The notes under the pieces were generated by a model. That model did no database searches. It saw only the letters and a list, made by a program, of their open reading frames with translations, and was not told the origin of the DNA. This document shows positions 44,137 through 52,071 of a stretch of DNA of 64,000 nt, piece by piece. Position numbers and translations under genes: made by a program. Positions within the stretch are counted from its first letter, which is position 1, and the number at the start of each line of letters is the position of its first letter. This DNA is from Amycolatopsis methanolica 239 (GTDB lineage Bacteria; Actinomycetota; Actinomycetes; Mycobacteriales; Pseudonocardiaceae): contig NZ_CP009110.1 of assembly GCF_000739085.1 (NCBI RefSeq), forward strand, positions 6,200,001 through 6,264,000, written 5' to 3'.

Positions 44137-45236
44137 ACCCCGAGCGTGCTCCCTATGTCCAGCTTGCGTTAGAGCTCTACGTCACCGGTGACCACTCGTT
44201 GGAAGACCTGTCCGACGAGCTCTACGATCGCGGCCTGCGCACCCGACCCACCGGTCGCCATCCCGCCAAGCAGGTGTCGATCAACAAGCTCTCGATGATG
44301 TTGCGGGACCGCTACTACCTCGGGTACGTGGAAGTCGATGGCGAGGAGGTCCAAGGGCGCCACGAGCCGCTCATCGACGATGACCTCTTCGATCGCGTCC
44401 AGGATCTCCTCGAATCCCGCTCCACGGCGGGAGAACGCCGCCGCGAGCACCCCCACTACCTCAAGGGCTCGCTGTTCTGTGGACGCTGCAAGCGGGCGGG
44501 CATCACCCAGCGGCTGATCGTCCAGCACACCGTCAACTCACGTGGCAGCGAATACACCTACTTCTTCTGCCGCAACAAGCAGAACGGCAGCTGCGAAGCC
44601 CCGCATATCAACGTCGCCCTCATCGAAGACGCAGTGGAAAACCATTACGCGACGATCCGCTTCAGCGCCCAGTTCGTCGCCACCGTGCGCGCCGAGGTCG
44701 CTCGCGCCATCGACGAGCAGGAAGCCTCCGAGCGTCTGCTCCGCAAGCAACTCACCACCGAGTTGAAGGCGCTGGACACCCGCGAAGAGAATCTCATCGA
44801 GCTGGCGGCGGACTCCACCATCGGGCAGGACAAGATCAAGACCAAGCTTCGCGAGATCGCGCGTCAACGACGACGCCTGACCGAACGCCTCACCACCACG
44901 ACCGAGAACCTCTCCGACAGTGCCCGGCTCATCGAAGCCGCGCTCAAGTTGCTGGAGAACCCCCAAGAGCTCTACCGCCGCTGCGACGAACAGCAACGTC
45001 GCATGCTCAACCAAGCGATCTTCCACAGCATCTACGTCGATGACGACCAGATCGCCGACCACAGCCTCCGGGAGCCCTTCGCACACCTGCACGCCGTCCA
45101 GAGCGACTGGCAGACCACCGACGTGACTCTGCCGGAACCACGAACCGACACCCGGCCCCGAAATGCCAAAAGGGCCGCCTCCCGAAAGGGAGGCGGCCCC
45201 GTGGCTACCAACGGTGTCCAGGTCCTACTACGTGGC
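44104..45236 (+). pseudogene. Large serine recombinase (integrase), C-terminal part only
   Basis: The frame enters at GREIRTIAVDPERAPYVQLALELY and covers the Recombinase domain (YDRGLRTRPTGRHPAKQVSINKL). The zinc ribbon SLFCGRCKRAGITQRL with YFFCRNKQNGSCEAPHI and a long coiled coil (RARAIDEQEASERLL region, 44690-44960) follow. The N-terminal catalytic resolvase domain with its Ser is absent. The frame stays open through the antisense of tRNA-Ala, so no native stop is visible and 45236 is my estimate. It points at the tRNA 3' end and is not preceded by any promoter of its own. Confidence 0.85.
45172..45199 (-). terminator. Rho-independent terminator of tRNA-Ala
   Basis: GGGCCGCCTCCC, then GAAA, then GGGAGGCGGCCC forms a perfect 12-bp stem with a tetraloop. 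On the reverse strand it is followed by TTTT. It lies 75 bp downstream of the tRNA-Ala 3' end. Confidence 0.8.
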
Positions 45237-45273
45237 GTTGTTTCGGTGCCGTGTTCTAGTAAGACCCCTAGGG

Positions 45274-45346
45274 TGGAGCTGAGGGGAATCGAACCCCTGA
45301 CCTTCTCGATGCGAACGAGACGCGCTACCAACTGCGCTACAGCCCC
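45274..45346 (-). tRNA. tRNA-Ala (anticodon CGC)
   Basis: The reverse strand begins GGGGCTGTAGCGCAGTTGG and folds as a 73-nt cloverleaf. The acceptor stem GGGGCTG pairs with CAGCTCC (one G-U). The anticodon stem TCTCG/CGAGA encloses TTCGCAT, and the T arm is GGGGTTCGATTCCCC. Anticodon CGC reads GCG. CCA is not encoded. The 3' end faces a serine recombinase relic, marking it as an integration site. Confidence 0.95.
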
Positions 45347-45412
45347 TTACTGGACTTCCCGAAGGAAGCTCCAGAAGCATAGCAAGTGCCCGGAGGCGGT
45401 CGGCGAGGGGGT

Positions 45413-46171
45413 CTACTCTCCGACCGCGCGGCGGAACGGGAGCTGGTCCGGGTCGTCCAGGTCGTGGAACGCGGGGTCTTCGTCTTCGAGGTCGACGACC
45501 ACCGCGCGGCCGCGGAGGCGCGACGCGGGCGAGGGGCGGCGCTCGACACCGGGGGCCTCGTGTGGCGGCTCGACGACGTCGAGCTCCTCGGCGGGGCGCT
45601 CGCGGCGGACGGGGCGCGCCGCGGGGCGGGAGCCGAGCCTGGCCATGCGGCGCTGGCGGATCTCGGCTTCGATGCGCACCTGCCGACGCAGGTAGGCGAG
45701 GTAACCCACCAGGACGAGGTCGACGGCCCCGTGCAGCCACCACAGCGACGAGGTCAGGAATCCGGCTCCGGCGGCTGTGACGACCGCGAGCAGGAACAGG
45801 CAGAGGACGACCCGCTGGCGGAACGCGTACTTGGCGCGCGCGGCGATCTCCGCGGCCTCCGGGTCGAAACCGCCGCGGCCAGGCCGGTAGCGGCGGTCGG
45901 ACACCGGCTCGTACCGGCGTGCCGGCTCCTCTTCGTACTCTTCGACGTCGTCGTAGTCGACGCGGTCGTCGGCCTCAGCGACTTGCTGGGTGGTTTCGGA
46001 CATCGCGAACTCCTCCTCCGCGTCGTCTGTGCCGCCGCCACTGCGGACCACGCGGGCGGCCAGTTCGGCGTCGGCCGTCTGCGTGACCGCCTGGCGCTTG
46101 CGGGCGACCATGGGCACGAGCACGACGAGCCAGGCCGCGGCCAAGGCGACGATGATCAGCGAGCTGGGCAA
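45413..46171 (-). CDS. glpR: SepX/GlpR-like membrane protein (gephyrin-like molybdotransferase receptor)
   Basis: I place the start at the TTG at 46171, eight to ten bases after a strong GGAGGTGAG site. The protein then begins with an N-terminal transmembrane helix (PSSLIIVALAAAWLVVLVPMVARKRQ, in part), as family members do. A charged cytoplasmic region, two more helices (VLCLFLLAVVTAAGAGF and the adjacent segment) and an Arg/Glu-rich tail follow. Streptomyces GlpR/SepX binds the MoeA-like Glp protein and supports cell division. Gene order with rimJ, glp and galU supports the assignment. Confidence 0.82.
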   Translation of the reverse strand: MPSSLIIVALAAAWLVVLVPMVARKRQAVTQTADAELAARVVRSGGGTDDAEEEFAMSETTQQVAEADDRVDYDDVEEYEEEPARRYEPVSDRRYRPGRGGFDPEAAEIAARAKYAFRQRVVLCLFLLAVVTAAGAGFLTSSLWWLHGAVDLVLVGYLAYLRRQVRIEAEIRQRRMARLGSRPAARPVRRERPAEELDVVEPPHEAPGVERRPSPASRLRGRAVVVDLEDEDPAFHDLDDPDQLPFRRAVGE

Positions 46172-46313
46172 TCCCCTCTCACCTCCCCCGTTCACTGCTA
46201 CATGTCGTCACGCTAGTCACAGGAGTAACAGATAGGACGGAGCCACGCCGCTCGGAAGCAGAAAAAGGGTCACGCCATCCGGTGAAAAACTCGCGGTTAG
46301 GTAACGGACCCGG

Positions 46314-46973
46314 TCACAGGTATTCGGCGCGTCCGGCGGCTACCAGGCGCGCCACCAGGCCCGGTCCGCTCTCCTCGACCGTCATCGCGTAGCAGTAGTG
46401 GTCCCGCCAGTCGCCTGCCACGTCCAGATACCGCTTGAACAGGCCTTCCTGCCGGAACCCCGCCTTGGTCAGCACCTTGATGCTCGGTGTGTTCTCCGGC
46501 CGCACGGTCGCCTCGATGCGGTGCAGGCCTGCGGAGCTGAACGCGTGGTCCACGACGAGCGCGACGGCCGCCGTGGCGACCCCACCCTTCACCACGGAGG
46601 AGGACACCCAGTAGCCGACCCAGGCCGAGCGCAGTGAGGCCCGGATCACGTTACCAACCGTGATCTGCCCGGCGAACTCGCCGTCCAGCGTGATCGTGTA
46701 CGGCAGGCACTGGCCGCGCCGGGCCAGCGACCGCAGCGCCGTCCACTGCGCGGGCCAGGACCAGTAACTGTTCCGGTCGCGCCACGGCCCCGGCCCGGTC
46801 GGCTCCCACGGCTCGAGGTGCTCCTGGTCGCGCAGCCGGGTCCGGCTCCAGTCGCCCGCGTCGCGCAGGCGGATCGGCCGCACCGCGACGTCACCGGCCG
46901 CCACCCGGATCGGGCCCAGCCGGGCCGGCCACCCGGGGTGGCGGGACTCCAGGTCATACGCTGCTGGCTGCAC
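46314..46973 (-). CDS. RimJ/RimL-type GNAT N-acetyltransferase
   Basis: 219 aa with GNAT elements: VAVRPIRLRDAGDWSRTR at the N-terminus, acetyl-CoA-binding region WVGYWVSSSVVKGGVATAAVAL (Q/RxxGxG/A replaced by the VKGGVAT turn) and LHRIEATVRPENTPSIKVLTKAGF. It corresponds in position to rimJ of the mycobacterial galU-moeA1-rimJ block. It likely acetylates a protein N-terminus; the substrate is unproven. The spacing to the glp stop is 9 bp, so it is in the galU operon. Confidence 0.88.
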   Translation of the reverse strand: MQPAAYDLESRHPGWPARLGPIRVAAGDVAVRPIRLRDAGDWSRTRLRDQEHLEPWEPTGPGPWRDRNSYWSWPAQWTALRSLARRGQCLPYTITLDGEFAGQITVGNVIRASLRSAWVGYWVSSSVVKGGVATAAVALVVDHAFSSAGLHRIEATVRPENTPSIKVLTKAGFRQEGLFKRYLDVAGDWRDHYCYAMTVEESGPGLVARLVAAGRAEYL

Positions 46974-46982
46974 CGGACAGTT

Positions 46983-48248
46983 CTAACCCCGCTGTGCCAG
47001 GAAGGTCACCTTGACCTGCTCGCCCGCGGGCACCTCGGTGAGGTCCTCGTCCACGTTGACGAGGCAGTTCGCTTCGGCCAGGGACGCGAGCAGGTGCGCG
47101 CCGGACGTGCCGAGCGGCTGCACCAGGTACTCGCCGGTGCTCTCGTCGCGGAGCAGCTGCCCGCGCAGGTAGCCGCGCCGGCCCTTGGTCGAGGACACCG
47201 GCGACAGCAGTCGCGCGCTCACCGTGCGGCGGTGCGGGTTGCGGGTGCCGCGGGCGGCGCGGATCAGCGGCCGGATCAGCACCTCGAACACGACCAGCGC
47301 GCTCATCGGGTTGGCCGGGATCAGGAAGGTCGGCACCGAGTCCGGGCCGAGCCGCCCGAAGCCCTGCGCGGATCCCGGGTGCATGCCGACGCGGGTCATG
47401 TCGATCTCGCCTAGGTCGGACAGGGCTGCCTGGACCTCGTCGCCCGCGGTGCCACCCGCGCCGCCCGCGACCACGACGACCTCGGACATCAGCAGCCTGC
47501 CCTCGACGACCTCGCGCAGCCGTTTCGGGTCGCTCGGCACGATCCCCACGCGGCTGACCTCGGCGCCCGCGTCGCGCGCGGCGGCCGCGAGCGCGTAGGA
47601 GTTGACGTCGTAGACCTGGCCGGTTGTCGGGGTGCGGTCGATGTCGACCAGCTCGTCGCCCACCGACACGATCGACACCCGCGGCCGCGGGTAGACCAGC
47701 ACCTTCGAGCGGCCGACCGCCGCGAGCAGGCCCACCTGCGCCGCACCGATCGTGTCGCCCTGGCGGACAGCCACGTCGCCGATCTGCACGTCCTCACCGG
47801 TCCGCCGCACGTACGCCGCGGACGGCACCGAGCGGTGGATCGTCACCTTGGCGGGGTGGCCGTCGGTGAAGGCGGTCGGCACGACGGCGTCGGCGAGGGT
47901 CGGCAGCGGCGCCCCGGTGGCGACCCGGACGGCCTGCCCGGGCTGCAGCCGCCGGGGCTGCCGCGAGCCGGCCGGGATCTCCCCCACCACCGGGAGCTGG
48001 ACGGGCTCCTCGCCGTCGGCGCGCACGTCCACGCTGCGCACCGCGTAACCGTCGACGGCGGCCTGGTCGAAGCCGGGCAGCGCGTGTTCGGCTACGACCT
48101 CCTCGGCGCAGAGCAGGCCCTGCGCTTCGGAGATCGCGACGCGGACGGGTCGCGGGCGCACCGCGGCCTGCAGGACGCGGGCGATCTGCTCGTCGACCGA
48201 GCGGAGGTCCTGCTCGGCCTGGTCGGGCTCCGGGGTGGGGTCGGTCAT
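46983..48248 (-). CDS. moeA: Molybdopterin molybdotransferase MoeA / gephyrin-like Glp
   Basis: 421 aa with the MoeA domain order: N-terminal HALPGFDQAAVDGYAVRSVD, central GDELVDIDRTPTTGQVYDVNSYAL (the MoCF GD/SxG region) and VVAGGAGGTAGDEVQAAL. The C-terminal beta domain ends the protein. Some MoeA active-site positions look relaxed (GGAGG in place of GGTSxG), in line with Glp proteins that work in division. It overlaps galU by one to four bases. It may insert molybdate, act with GlpR, or both. Confidence 0.9.
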   Translation of the reverse strand: MTDPTPEPDQAEQDLRSVDEQIARVLQAAVRPRPVRVAISEAQGLLCAEEVVAEHALPGFDQAAVDGYAVRSVDVRADGEEPVQLPVVGEIPAGSRQPRRLQPGQAVRVATGAPLPTLADAVVPTAFTDGHPAKVTIHRSVPSAAYVRRTGEDVQIGDVAVRQGDTIGAAQVGLLAAVGRSKVLVYPRPRVSIVSVGDELVDIDRTPTTGQVYDVNSYALAAAARDAGAEVSRVGIVPSDPKRLREVVEGRLLMSEVVVVAGGAGGTAGDEVQAALSDLGEIDMTRVGMHPGSAQGFGRLGPDSVPTFLIPANPMSALVVFEVLIRPLIRAARGTRNPHRRTVSARLLSPVSSTKGRRGYLRGQLLRDESTGEYLVQPLGTSGAHLLASLAEANCLVNVDEDLTEVPAGEQVKVTFLAQRG

Positions 48249-49150
48249 CAGCGATCGGTCCCGAGTCGTTCGGTCAGCCAGTTGCGTAGTTCGGGCCCGT
48301 AGTCCGGGTCGTCGAGGGCGAAGTCGACGGCGGCCTTGAGGAAGCCGCCCGGGTTGCCGAGGTCGTGCCGCCCGCCCCGGTGGACCACGATGTGCACGGG
48401 GTGGCCCTCCTCGATCAGCAGCGCGACGGCATCGGTGAGCTGCAGTTCACCACCCGCGCCCGGCTCGATGCGACGCAGGGCGTCGAAGATCGCCCGGTCG
48501 AGGAGGTAGCGGCCGGCCGCCGCGTAGGTGGACGGCGCTTCCTCCGGCGAGGGCTTCTCGACCATGCCGTGCACCTGCTTCACGTCGGCGTCGCCGGTGT
48601 CCGTGACGTCGAACACGCCGTAGGGCGAAATCTGCTCCTTCGGGATGTCGAACGCGCACAGCACGCTGCCGCCGTGCTTGGCGCGCACCTCGGCCATCTT
48701 CGAGAGCACGCCGGCCGGCAGCACCAGGTCGTCGGGCAGCAGCACCGCGACGGCCGCGTCCTCGTCGGTCAGGTTCGGCTCGGCCTGGGCCACCGCGTGC
48801 CCGAGGCCCAGCGCCTCCTCCTGGATCGCGACCTCGACGTCGATCAGCTCCGCCCCGCGGCGGACCTTCTCCAGCAGCGCGGACTTGCCCTTGCGCTCGA
48901 GGTTGGCCTCCAGCTCGGGCGACGGCCGGAAGTAGTTGACCACGGACTCCTTGCCCGGCGAGGTGACGATCACCAGGCGTTTCGCCCCGGCCTGCGCGGC
49001 TTCGCTCGCGACGATCTCGATCCCCGGGGTGTCCACCACCGGGAGTAGCTCCTTGGGAACCGCTTTCGTCGTCGGCAGGAACCGGGTGCCCAGGCCCGCG
49101 GCCGGCACGATTGCGGTTCGGAACGAGTGATTGTCGAAGGCGCCCGTCAT
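48248..49150 (-). CDS. galU: UTP-glucose-1-phosphate uridylyltransferase
   Basis: From the ATG at 49150 this is 300 aa. IVPAAGLGTRFLPTTKAVPKELLPVVDTPGIE, read in pieces, is the nucleotide-binding signature. YGVFDVTDTG and VEKPSPEEAPSTYAAAGRYLL are the sugar-binding loops. It makes UDP-glucose for cell-wall and trehalose synthesis. It heads the operon galU-moeA-rimJ-glpR and is divergent from the cyclo-ligase gene with only about 24 bp between starts. Confidence 0.95.
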   Translation of the reverse strand: MTGAFDNHSFRTAIVPAAGLGTRFLPTTKAVPKELLPVVDTPGIEIVASEAAQAGAKRLVIVTSPGKESVVNYFRPSPELEANLERKGKSALLEKVRRGAELIDVEVAIQEEALGLGHAVAQAEPNLTDEDAAVAVLLPDDLVLPAGVLSKMAEVRAKHGGSVLCAFDIPKEQISPYGVFDVTDTGDADVKQVHGMVEKPSPEEAPSTYAAAGRYLLDRAIFDALRRIEPGAGGELQLTDAVALLIEEGHPVHIVVHRGGRHDLGNPGGFLKAAVDFALDDPDYGPELRNWLTERLGTDR

Positions 49151-49174
49151 AGGCGCCAAGCCTAACCTGCGTAC

Positions 49175-49768
49175 ATGGGTGTGCAGCGCAATGACGAGGT
49201 GACGAAGGCCGAGTGGCGCGCGAAGCTGTCCGCTGCCCGGGCGGCCGTCACCGTGCAGCGACGGGTCGCCGAGGCCGCCGCGCTGGTCCGCGCGGTGTCC
49301 GCGATGTCACTGCCGGACACCGTGTGCTGCTACGTCCCGTTCGGCTCCGAGCCGGGCTCGATCGGCCTGCTCGACGTGCTTCGCGAACGCGGCGCGCGGG
49401 TGCTGCTCCCAGCGATTCCCGCCGAACCAGGGCCGCTGGACTGGGCCGAGTACACGGGCACCGCGAGCCTGCGCGCGGGCCGGCTGCGGCGCATCCTCGA
49501 GCCGACCGGTCCGCTACTCGGCCCGGACGCACTGGCCGGCGCCGGGCTGGTGCTTCTGCCCGCGATGGCCGTCGACCACCGCGGCGTGCGGCTCGGGCGG
49601 GGCGCCGGGTTCTACGACCGGTCCCTCGGGCACGCCGCGCCCGGCGCCGACCTGGTGGCCGTCGTCCGGGACGCTGAGCTGGTCGAACAGCTGCCCGCGG
49701 AGGACCACGACGTGCTCATGACCGGGGCACTGACCCCCGGCCGCGGGCACGTCCGGCTGCCACTGTGA
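49175..49768 (+). CDS. 5-formyltetrahydrofolate cyclo-ligase
   Basis: 197 aa. The N-terminal KAEWRAKLSAARAAV basic helix, CCYVPFGSEPGSIGLLDVL, VLLPAIPAEPGPLDWAEY and the ATP/folate loop DHRGVRLGRGAGFYDRSL are family motifs. The enzyme converts 5-formyl-THF to 5,10-methenyl-THF with ATP. The order galU / cyclo-ligase / zinc-ribbon gene matches Rv0993-Rv0992c-Rv0991c. Confidence 0.93.
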   Translation: MGVQRNDEVTKAEWRAKLSAARAAVTVQRRVAEAAALVRAVSAMSLPDTVCCYVPFGSEPGSIGLLDVLRERGARVLLPAIPAEPGPLDWAEYTGTASLRAGRLRRILEPTGPLLGPDALAGAGLVLLPAMAVDHRGVRLGRGAGFYDRSLGHAAPGADLVAVVRDAELVEQLPAEDHDVLMTGALTPGRGHVRLPL

Positions 49769-49813
49769 CCAACCCTTGTTTGCGCTGGGGGAATGGTCTC
49801 CAGCACAATTGCG

Positions 49814-49840
49814 TTAGCACTCTTGCGGATCGAGTGCCAA
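49814..49840. promoter_or_regulatory. CIRCE element (HrcA operator)
   Basis: TTAGCACTC, nine bases, GAGTGCCAA matches the CIRCE consensus TTAGCACTC-N9-GAGTGCTAA at 17 of 18 positions. It lies 18 bp before the GTG of the Ruc-like gene. HrcA normally binds such sites at groES/groEL promoters, releasing them on heat or misfolding stress. Confidence 0.88.
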
Positions 49841-49857
49841 TGCGCGAAGGAGCACCT

Positions 49858-50175
49858 GTGCCCACGTACCAGTACGCCTGCAAGGAGTGCGGCCACCGTT
49901 TCGAGGCCGTGCAGTCGTTCTCCGATGCCAGCCTGACCGAGTGCCCGGAGTGCACCGGCCCGCTGCGCAAGCTCTACGGAGCGGTCGGCGTGATCTTCAA
50001 GGGCTCCGGCTTCTACCGGACCGACTCGCGCTCGTCGTCTTCGTCCTCCTCGTCGAAGTCGTCCACCTCCTCCTCGTCGAGCTCGTCGAGCACCTCCAGC
50101 GAGAGCAAGAGCAGCTCCGCCTCTTCGTCATCCTCGTCGAGCGGTACGACGACAACCGCGGCCGCGGCTTCCTGA
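49858..50175 (+). CDS. FmdB-type zinc-ribbon protein with Ser-rich tail, Ruc-like redox chaperone
   Basis: The GTG at 49858 follows a GAAGGAG site. The product is 105 aa: PTYQYACKECGHRFEAVQSF and ECPECTGPLRKLYGAVGV form the zinc ribbon (CxxC, CxxC), and from about residue 59 a low-complexity tail is mostly serine. The same layout and neighbours occur in M. tuberculosis Rv0991c (Ruc), an HrcA-controlled, redox-activated chaperone with a disordered C-terminus. The CIRCE element here supports the same job (inference by synteny, motif and regulation). Confidence 0.87.
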   Translation: MPTYQYACKECGHRFEAVQSFSDASLTECPECTGPLRKLYGAVGVIFKGSGFYRTDSRSSSSSSSSKSSTSSSSSSSSTSSESKSSSASSSSSSSGTTTTAAAAS

Positions 50176-50183
50176 CGGCCGAG

Positions 50184-50210
50184 TTATCCACAAGTACCCA
50201 GTTATCCACA
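50184..50210. promoter_or_regulatory. Pair of perfect DnaA boxes
   Basis: TTATCCACA occurs at 50184-50192 and again at 50202-50210, same orientation, 18 bp apart, directly after the Ruc-like stop codon. Both match the canonical R1-type DnaA box. No dnaA, dnaN or AT-rich unwinding region is near, so this is not oriC; a DnaA-titration or DnaA-regulated promoter site for the following gene is possible. Confidence 0.6.
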
Positions 50211-50311
50211 GCTGCCAGATCCGCGTCTGTTCCGCCGGGTGTCAGCACCCCTAGCGTCGATCCCGTCGACGGCCCACCGCCGTCGCACTCGACGACTGGG
50301 GGTGCTTCGCC

Positions 50312-50788
50312 ATGCGCTTCGATCCGCGTGCCCATTGGAACCGGCTCCGGCCCCGCCTCGGCGGCCGCCGCTGGCACCGGCTGCGCAAGCTGGTCGCCGC
50401 CGGCCTGCTGATCACCGCGGCCGTGCTGGCCGCGCGCCCGGACGCGGCCGAGCCGCGGGCCGCGCCGCCGCCACCCTCCGCCCACGTCCCCTTCACGGGT
50501 GATCTTGCCCTCGCTGCGGTCCCGGTCCGCCTCGCGGACACCGGGGTGGCCGAGTTGCTGACCCCCGGCATGCGGGTCGACGTGGTCACCTTCGACGAAT
50601 CCGTGGAAGGCAGGAAAGTGCTGGCCAGCATGGCGAGCGTGCTGTCGGTGCGGCCGCCGCCCGCCGGGGCCGGGCGTCTCGCGAGCGCGCGGGACGGGCC
50701 GCTCGTCGTCCTCTCGTTGCCCGAGGAGACGGCCAGGGAGGTGGCCGCGATGTCACTCCGGAATCCGGTAGCCGTTACCCTCCGTTAG
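50312..50788 (+). CDS. SAF-domain membrane protein (RcpC/CpaB-like)
   Basis: 158 aa. A basic N-terminus and one transmembrane segment (LRKLVAAGLLITAAVLAARP) precede a Pro-rich linker. The SAF fold then begins VPVRLADTGVAELLTPGMRVDVVTFDE and has SLPEETAREVAAMSL near the end. In Tad pilus systems the CpaB/RcpC protein has this SAF core, but no other pilus gene is adjacent. The role is unknown; it lies 26 bp before mscL. Confidence 0.72.
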   Translation: MRFDPRAHWNRLRPRLGGRRWHRLRKLVAAGLLITAAVLAARPDAAEPRAAPPPPSAHVPFTGDLALAAVPVRLADTGVAELLTPGMRVDVVTFDESVEGRKVLASMASVLSVRPPPAGAGRLASARDGPLVVLSLPEETAREVAAMSLRNPVAVTLR

Positions 50789-50813
50789 CCGTTTCCGGAC
50801 GAGAGGAGTGCAC

Positions 50814-51248
50814 ATGCTGAAGGGCTTCAAAGACTTCCTGATGCGCGGCAACGTCATCGAGCTGGCGGTCGCGGTCGTCATCGGGACGGCGTTCACCGCG
50901 ATCGTCACGGCGTTCACCAACGGGCTGATCAAGCCGCTGATCAACGCGATCGGCGGTTCGGACGCCGCGAAGGGCCTGGGGTTCAACGTCCTGCGCGACA
51001 ACGACTCCACGTTCCTCGACTTCGGCGGCGTGATCAACGCGGCGATCAACTTCGTGATCGTGGCCGCAGTGGTCTACTTCCTGCTGGTCCTGCCGATGAA
51101 GAAGATCCAGGAGCGCCGCAAGCGCGGCCAGGAGGAGGGCCCCTCCGAGCCGACGGACGTCGAGTTGCTGACGGAGATCCGCGACCTGCTGCGCCAGCAG
51201 AGCGGCTCCAACGGCCAGGTCGGCAGCCGCGCCGAAAGCCGCGACTGA
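50814..51248 (+). CDS. mscL: Large-conductance mechanosensitive channel
   Basis: The ATG at 50814 is five bases after GAGGAG, so I prefer it to the GTG at 50808. The product is 144 aa: LKGFKDFLMRGNVIELAVAVVIGTAFTAIV (helix S1 and TM1, in part), VINAAINFVIVAAVVYFLLVLPMKK (TM2), and a cytoplasmic bundle with VELLTEIRDLLRQQ. It is slightly longer than the E. coli protein at the C-terminus. It opens under membrane tension to release solutes on hypo-osmotic shock. Confidence 0.96.
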   Translation: MLKGFKDFLMRGNVIELAVAVVIGTAFTAIVTAFTNGLIKPLINAIGGSDAAKGLGFNVLRDNDSTFLDFGGVINAAINFVIVAAVVYFLLVLPMKKIQERRKRGQEEGPSEPTDVELLTEIRDLLRQQSGSNGQVGSRAESRD

Positions 51249-51255
51249 GGCCGCT

Positions 51256-51285
51256 CCTGCTCCGGGGCTCCGGTCCCGGAGCAGG
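51256..51285 (+). terminator. Stem-loop terminator after mscL
   Basis: CCTGCTCCGGG at 51256-51266 pairs perfectly with CCCGGAGCAGG at 51275-51285 around an 8-nt loop, beginning 8 bp after the mscL stop. There is no strong T tract, which is common for actinobacterial terminators. Confidence 0.7.
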
Positions 51286-51438
51286 AAGTCAGCCAACGCC
51301 CGCTGAGCCGGGCTCGGGCACGTGCCGAACGCAAGTACGAGCCCGGCGCACTGCCCAGCCACCGCACCCCGATGCGGTGGCACCCACCCCGGATGCACAC
51401 CGCCAGCACGAGCCGACGCCCATACGGCGCCCTTCGGC

Positions 51439-51785
51439 ATCAGTTCAGTGCCGGCCCAGGGCACGGGCTGCCGGCACGCGACCGTGCGACAGCGATCGCC
51501 GCCTCAAACGGCACCGCCCAAGACACAAGCCGCCAGCCGCCCTGCACACCCCAGGATCAGCTGAACGCCGGCCCCCGGCACGCGGCAACAGCACCCGGCG
51601 ACCATCCGGCAGCCACCGGCACCTCAAACGCCCCCGCCCACCCAAGCCACCAGCCGCCAGCCGCCCGGCACACCCCCGGAATCAGCTGAACGCTGGCCCT
51701 CAGCGCGGGCCAACAACACACCGCGCCCCACACGGCGCTCACCGGCGCCTCAAGACGGCACGCCCCAGCCTGGTCCCGCCCGGTA
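51439..51785. repeat. Three degenerate tandem repeats of about 120 bp
   Basis: Units begin at 51439, 51556 and 51681 with ATCAG(T/C)T(C/G)A, and each contains CTCAA(A/G) about 65 bp in (51503, 51623, 51749). Copies share CAAGCC(A)CCAGCCGCCAGCCGCC-like text but vary in length (117 and 125 bp). A weaker copy may precede the first. The repeats fill most of the 650-bp gene-free stretch between mscL and the small ORF at 51901. No protein is supported on either strand. Confidence 0.7.
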
Positions 51786-51900
51786 GCCAGTCAAGGCGGC
51801 ACAGCGTCGGCGACCAGATGCACGTCAGCTGCCGCGGCCTTCAACCTCGGCTGCCGCGGGCTGCTCGGCTGGCCACCGCCCCTCGGGGGAACCGTCGCGC

Positions 51901-52071
51901 CTAACCGCCGTGGTGGGGCGGCCGGTTCTCGCGGTACCAGGCGTCCTCGTCGCGGGCCGGGCGTTCCGGCTCGCGTTCGTCGGACGTCGTTTCCGGGAGG
52001 ACCTCCCCGAAGATCTCGTCCAGCTTGCGCCGGTCGCGGGGAGGCTTCTGCTCCCGGTCCTCCCCGGGCAT
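51901..52071 (-). CDS. Small charged hypothetical protein (56 aa)
   Basis: The ATG at 52071 overlaps the MoaB stop (TGATG), the usual coupling arrangement. The product is very acidic and basic with no hydrophobic segment: PGEDREQKPPRDRRKLDEIFGE, in part, then LPETTSDEREPERP and DEDAWYRENRPPHH. It looks like a short disordered protein with one helix (KLDEIFGEVL). I do not recognise it. Coupling and clean codon use make it a likely real gene. Confidence 0.6.
   Translation of the reverse strand: MPGEDREQKPPRDRRKLDEIFGEVLPETTSDEREPERPARDEDAWYRENRPPHHGG

Noticed and set aside
43659..45695. A 678-aa recombinase ORF extending through tRNA-Ala
   Set aside because: The first part is the exported protein out of frame and the last part is antisense tRNA and glpR; only about 44104-45236 is recombinase.
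50184..50210. Chromosomal replication origin suggested by DnaA boxes
   Set aside because: Only two boxes, with no AT-rich unwinding region and no dnaA/dnaN nearby.
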